Below are positions 62,336 to 64,000 of a stretch of 64,000 bases of DNA, piece after piece (the first letter of the stretch is position 1; the number at the start of each line of letters is the position of its first letter). The stretch is from Callaeas wilsoni (lineage: Eukaryota; Chordata; Aves; Passeriformes; Callaeidae): contig VWPU01017506.1 of assembly GCA_013398955.1 (NCBI GenBank), positions 16,403 through 80,402 of the forward strand. The letters are read 5' to 3'. A program made the position numbers and the translations under genes. Under the pieces are notes generated by a model. It saw only the letters and a list, made by a program, of their open reading frames with translations, was not told the DNA's origin and made no database searches.

Positions 62336-63699
62336 GATCTGAGCAGTATAGAAAGAAGAGAAAAGCACATAAAATCGCCTGTCACAGAGTAATTATCTCT
62401 GTTGTCTGCATTCCCTAGAAATTTCACGAGCTGTGCAGGCTGCAAGCTGTTCCCATACTGTGGGGATTGCTCCTCCTTCTAGGGTAGAGTTCCCTGTTCC
62501 TGAAACCCCATAAGCCCCAGGTCAGACAAACAGCACTGTGTCCCTTGTGGTGTATCCTGGAATAAATGGGACCCATGCCTGGGCCAGTGAATCTCATTCC
62601 CATCATCTTCATTTTTTAAAGAGATGCACACCTAAGGTACCCTTGAGTACCTGCAGCCGATGGTTACCTCCTGTTGACAAAGCTTTCAGATTCACAGCCT
62701 GACTGGTGACTTCTGAAGGTCACTTGGATTCTCCTCCCTAGGTGAAGGAAAAGGCTCTCCAGTTGGAGTGGGGGTAAATGCATTTGTGATCGATTGGGAA
62801 AGCTGAAGCTCATTAGGGCTTTGAAATATTTTACCATAGGAGCCACTTTATCAAAAGGCTGTGGGGAGGTGTGGGAGGGGTGTGAAGACCAACAGCAGTG
62901 TGTGTAGGTGACCTTTCCTTTGGCAGGTTTTGGAGGTGTGAATGTTGAGCTTTGCCACCAGAAGCTCAATGGCTGAGAAAGTGAATTACGGAATTTTCAA
63001 TTGACTATATCCCCTGCTATGCCAATTCTTTTGGATGAGTAGTAAATAAGAATTGTGTACTAGAAGAGCATTTAGCAAATGGTTTCAACACACATCTACC
63101 AATGCTTTTGTATTTAGGAATGTTACCTTGTGTCCAGAAAGTCTTTTAGCATTAGTAAGGTGGTATTTGTTTAAAGTAGTTCAACGGGCTTTATGTATTT
63201 CGCACATAAAGTAATTAGGTAAGTCTCTGAATACTAATGTGAGAAATAACCATTTTGATAGTCTACAGGGGTTTTTTTTCTTAAATCACAGAATTATTAA
63301 GCTTCATTAAATGTTCTTATTCTCAGCCTAAGTTTTCAGGAATAGTCCAACTGATATTTGAAGGGGAGAAAATCTATCATTTTACCCCAGTCCAGGATCT
63401 TCAAATCAATTAGATGAAGATAGTAGTGGAGTATGGGTCAAAAATACAGAAAAATTTTGCCCTCTAAATCTAGTCTAGTTTCTGTTGTTGAAACTTCTTG
63501 GGTTTGCATGAGAATACTTACTAGTTTGCAGAAGCAAGTGGGATGTGCTAGCCTGAAGGTGAGCATGCAGTTACTGAGAAGATGGAGACAATACGAGTTG
63601 CATTCCCACTTCCATGGAGTTTGTGAGAAAACAGGCGCGAGGGGTCTGTAGAGGAGACCTGTAACAACAAAGTGTTGTGATGCTGAGCCCCTCACTCCT
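62336..63699. other. Non-coding DNA, no gene seen
   Basis: Average composition becoming GC-richer towards the right end. No exon or RNA gene recognised. Confidence 0.5.
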
Positions 63700-64000
63700 A
63701 ATCTCTCTGGCCGGTGAATGCCCAGTTTCTGCACATGGCCTCACGCGGGGGAGGCAGCCTGACCCTCCACGCCGGTTCCGGACCTATGCCCGGATTTGTG
63801 CGCAGGTGCAGGGACAAAGGGAGGTAGCGCAGGGGCAGCTCCCAGGTGCTCCGCTCCTATAGCCAGCAGCCGCGGGGGCCCGGTCTGCACGTTCCGGCAG
63901 CGCCGGGGTTCCTGAGCGCATCCCAGCCCGGCGGGACGCGGCCGCCCCGCACCCTCCGCTCCCCGAGCCCCGCGGCACCCCCGCCCCGGCCCCGCCGCGC
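63700..64000. promoter_or_regulatory. CpG island running off the window end
   Basis: GC and CpG density rise sharply from about 63740 and exceed 75% GC in the last 150 bases (CGCGGGGGCCCGG, GGGACGCGGCCGCCCCGC, CCCCGCCCCGGCCCCGCCGCGC). This is the left part of a typical promoter CpG island, so a gene start probably lies at or just beyond 64000. A frame open on the minus strand across it (63784-63978, rich in Ala, Gly, Arg and Ser) could be chance or a first exon. Neither strand gives a recognisable domain. Confidence 0.7.

Noticed and set aside
1..64000. tRNA genes, known microRNAs, CRISPR arrays, prokaryotic operons, toxin or defence systems
   Set aside because: No intact tRNA B-box context, no familiar microRNA seed hairpins, no spaced identical repeats and no bacterial gene organisation were seen.

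Overview
The window looks like a gene-poor stretch of an amniote nuclear genome, most probably a bird. The basis is a set of short, 5'-truncated CR1 LINE fragments that end in the avian-type ATTCTATG tail or its reverse complement, one solo LTR, low overall repeat density, AT-rich bulk sequence and a few sharply GC- and CpG-rich islands. Nothing looks prokaryotic or viral: there are no operons, ribosome binding sites, CRISPR arrays or insertion sequences. Species cannot be fixed from one sequence.

I could not support a single protein-coding exon, tRNA, rRNA or known microRNA on either strand. The many short open frames are what AT-rich and CpG-rich non-coding DNA gives by chance. The longest, 268 codons at 18151-18957, resembles no family I know.

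Layout: 1-42 kb is intergenic or intronic DNA with scattered CR1 remnants (about 1.8, 2.3-2.7, 17.0-17.3, 25.8, 38.1 and 42.0 kb), a solo LTR at about 4.75-5.04 kb, and several AT-rich blocks dense in homeodomain-like cores that read like conserved non-coding elements (2.95-3.37, 6.78-6.90, 9.36-9.66, 20.79-21.13, 27.30-27.46 kb). From 42.5 to 48.8 kb lies a cluster of CpG-rich segments (43.5, 45.4, 46.3-46.7, 47.9-48.8 kb). Two strong CTCF-like motifs in the same orientation (42530-42543 and 48751-48764) bracket it, and further enhancer-like AT-rich blocks lie inside and beside it (44.8-45.05, 49.2-49.48 kb). From 49.7 kb on, ordinary AT-rich DNA resumes with more CR1 pieces, an expanded (GAATA)n CR1 tail, compound microsatellites and several short tandem duplications. 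The last 250-300 bases enter another CpG island, probably a promoter for a gene outside the window.

The most economical reading is regulatory DNA next to or between developmental genes: an orphan CpG-island cluster, possibly the promoter of a non-coding RNA or an unrecognised 5' exon, with flanking enhancers and CTCF sites. This is inference. Cross-species alignment and RNA-seq/CAGE data would decide it. I see no evidence of a new protein-based system.
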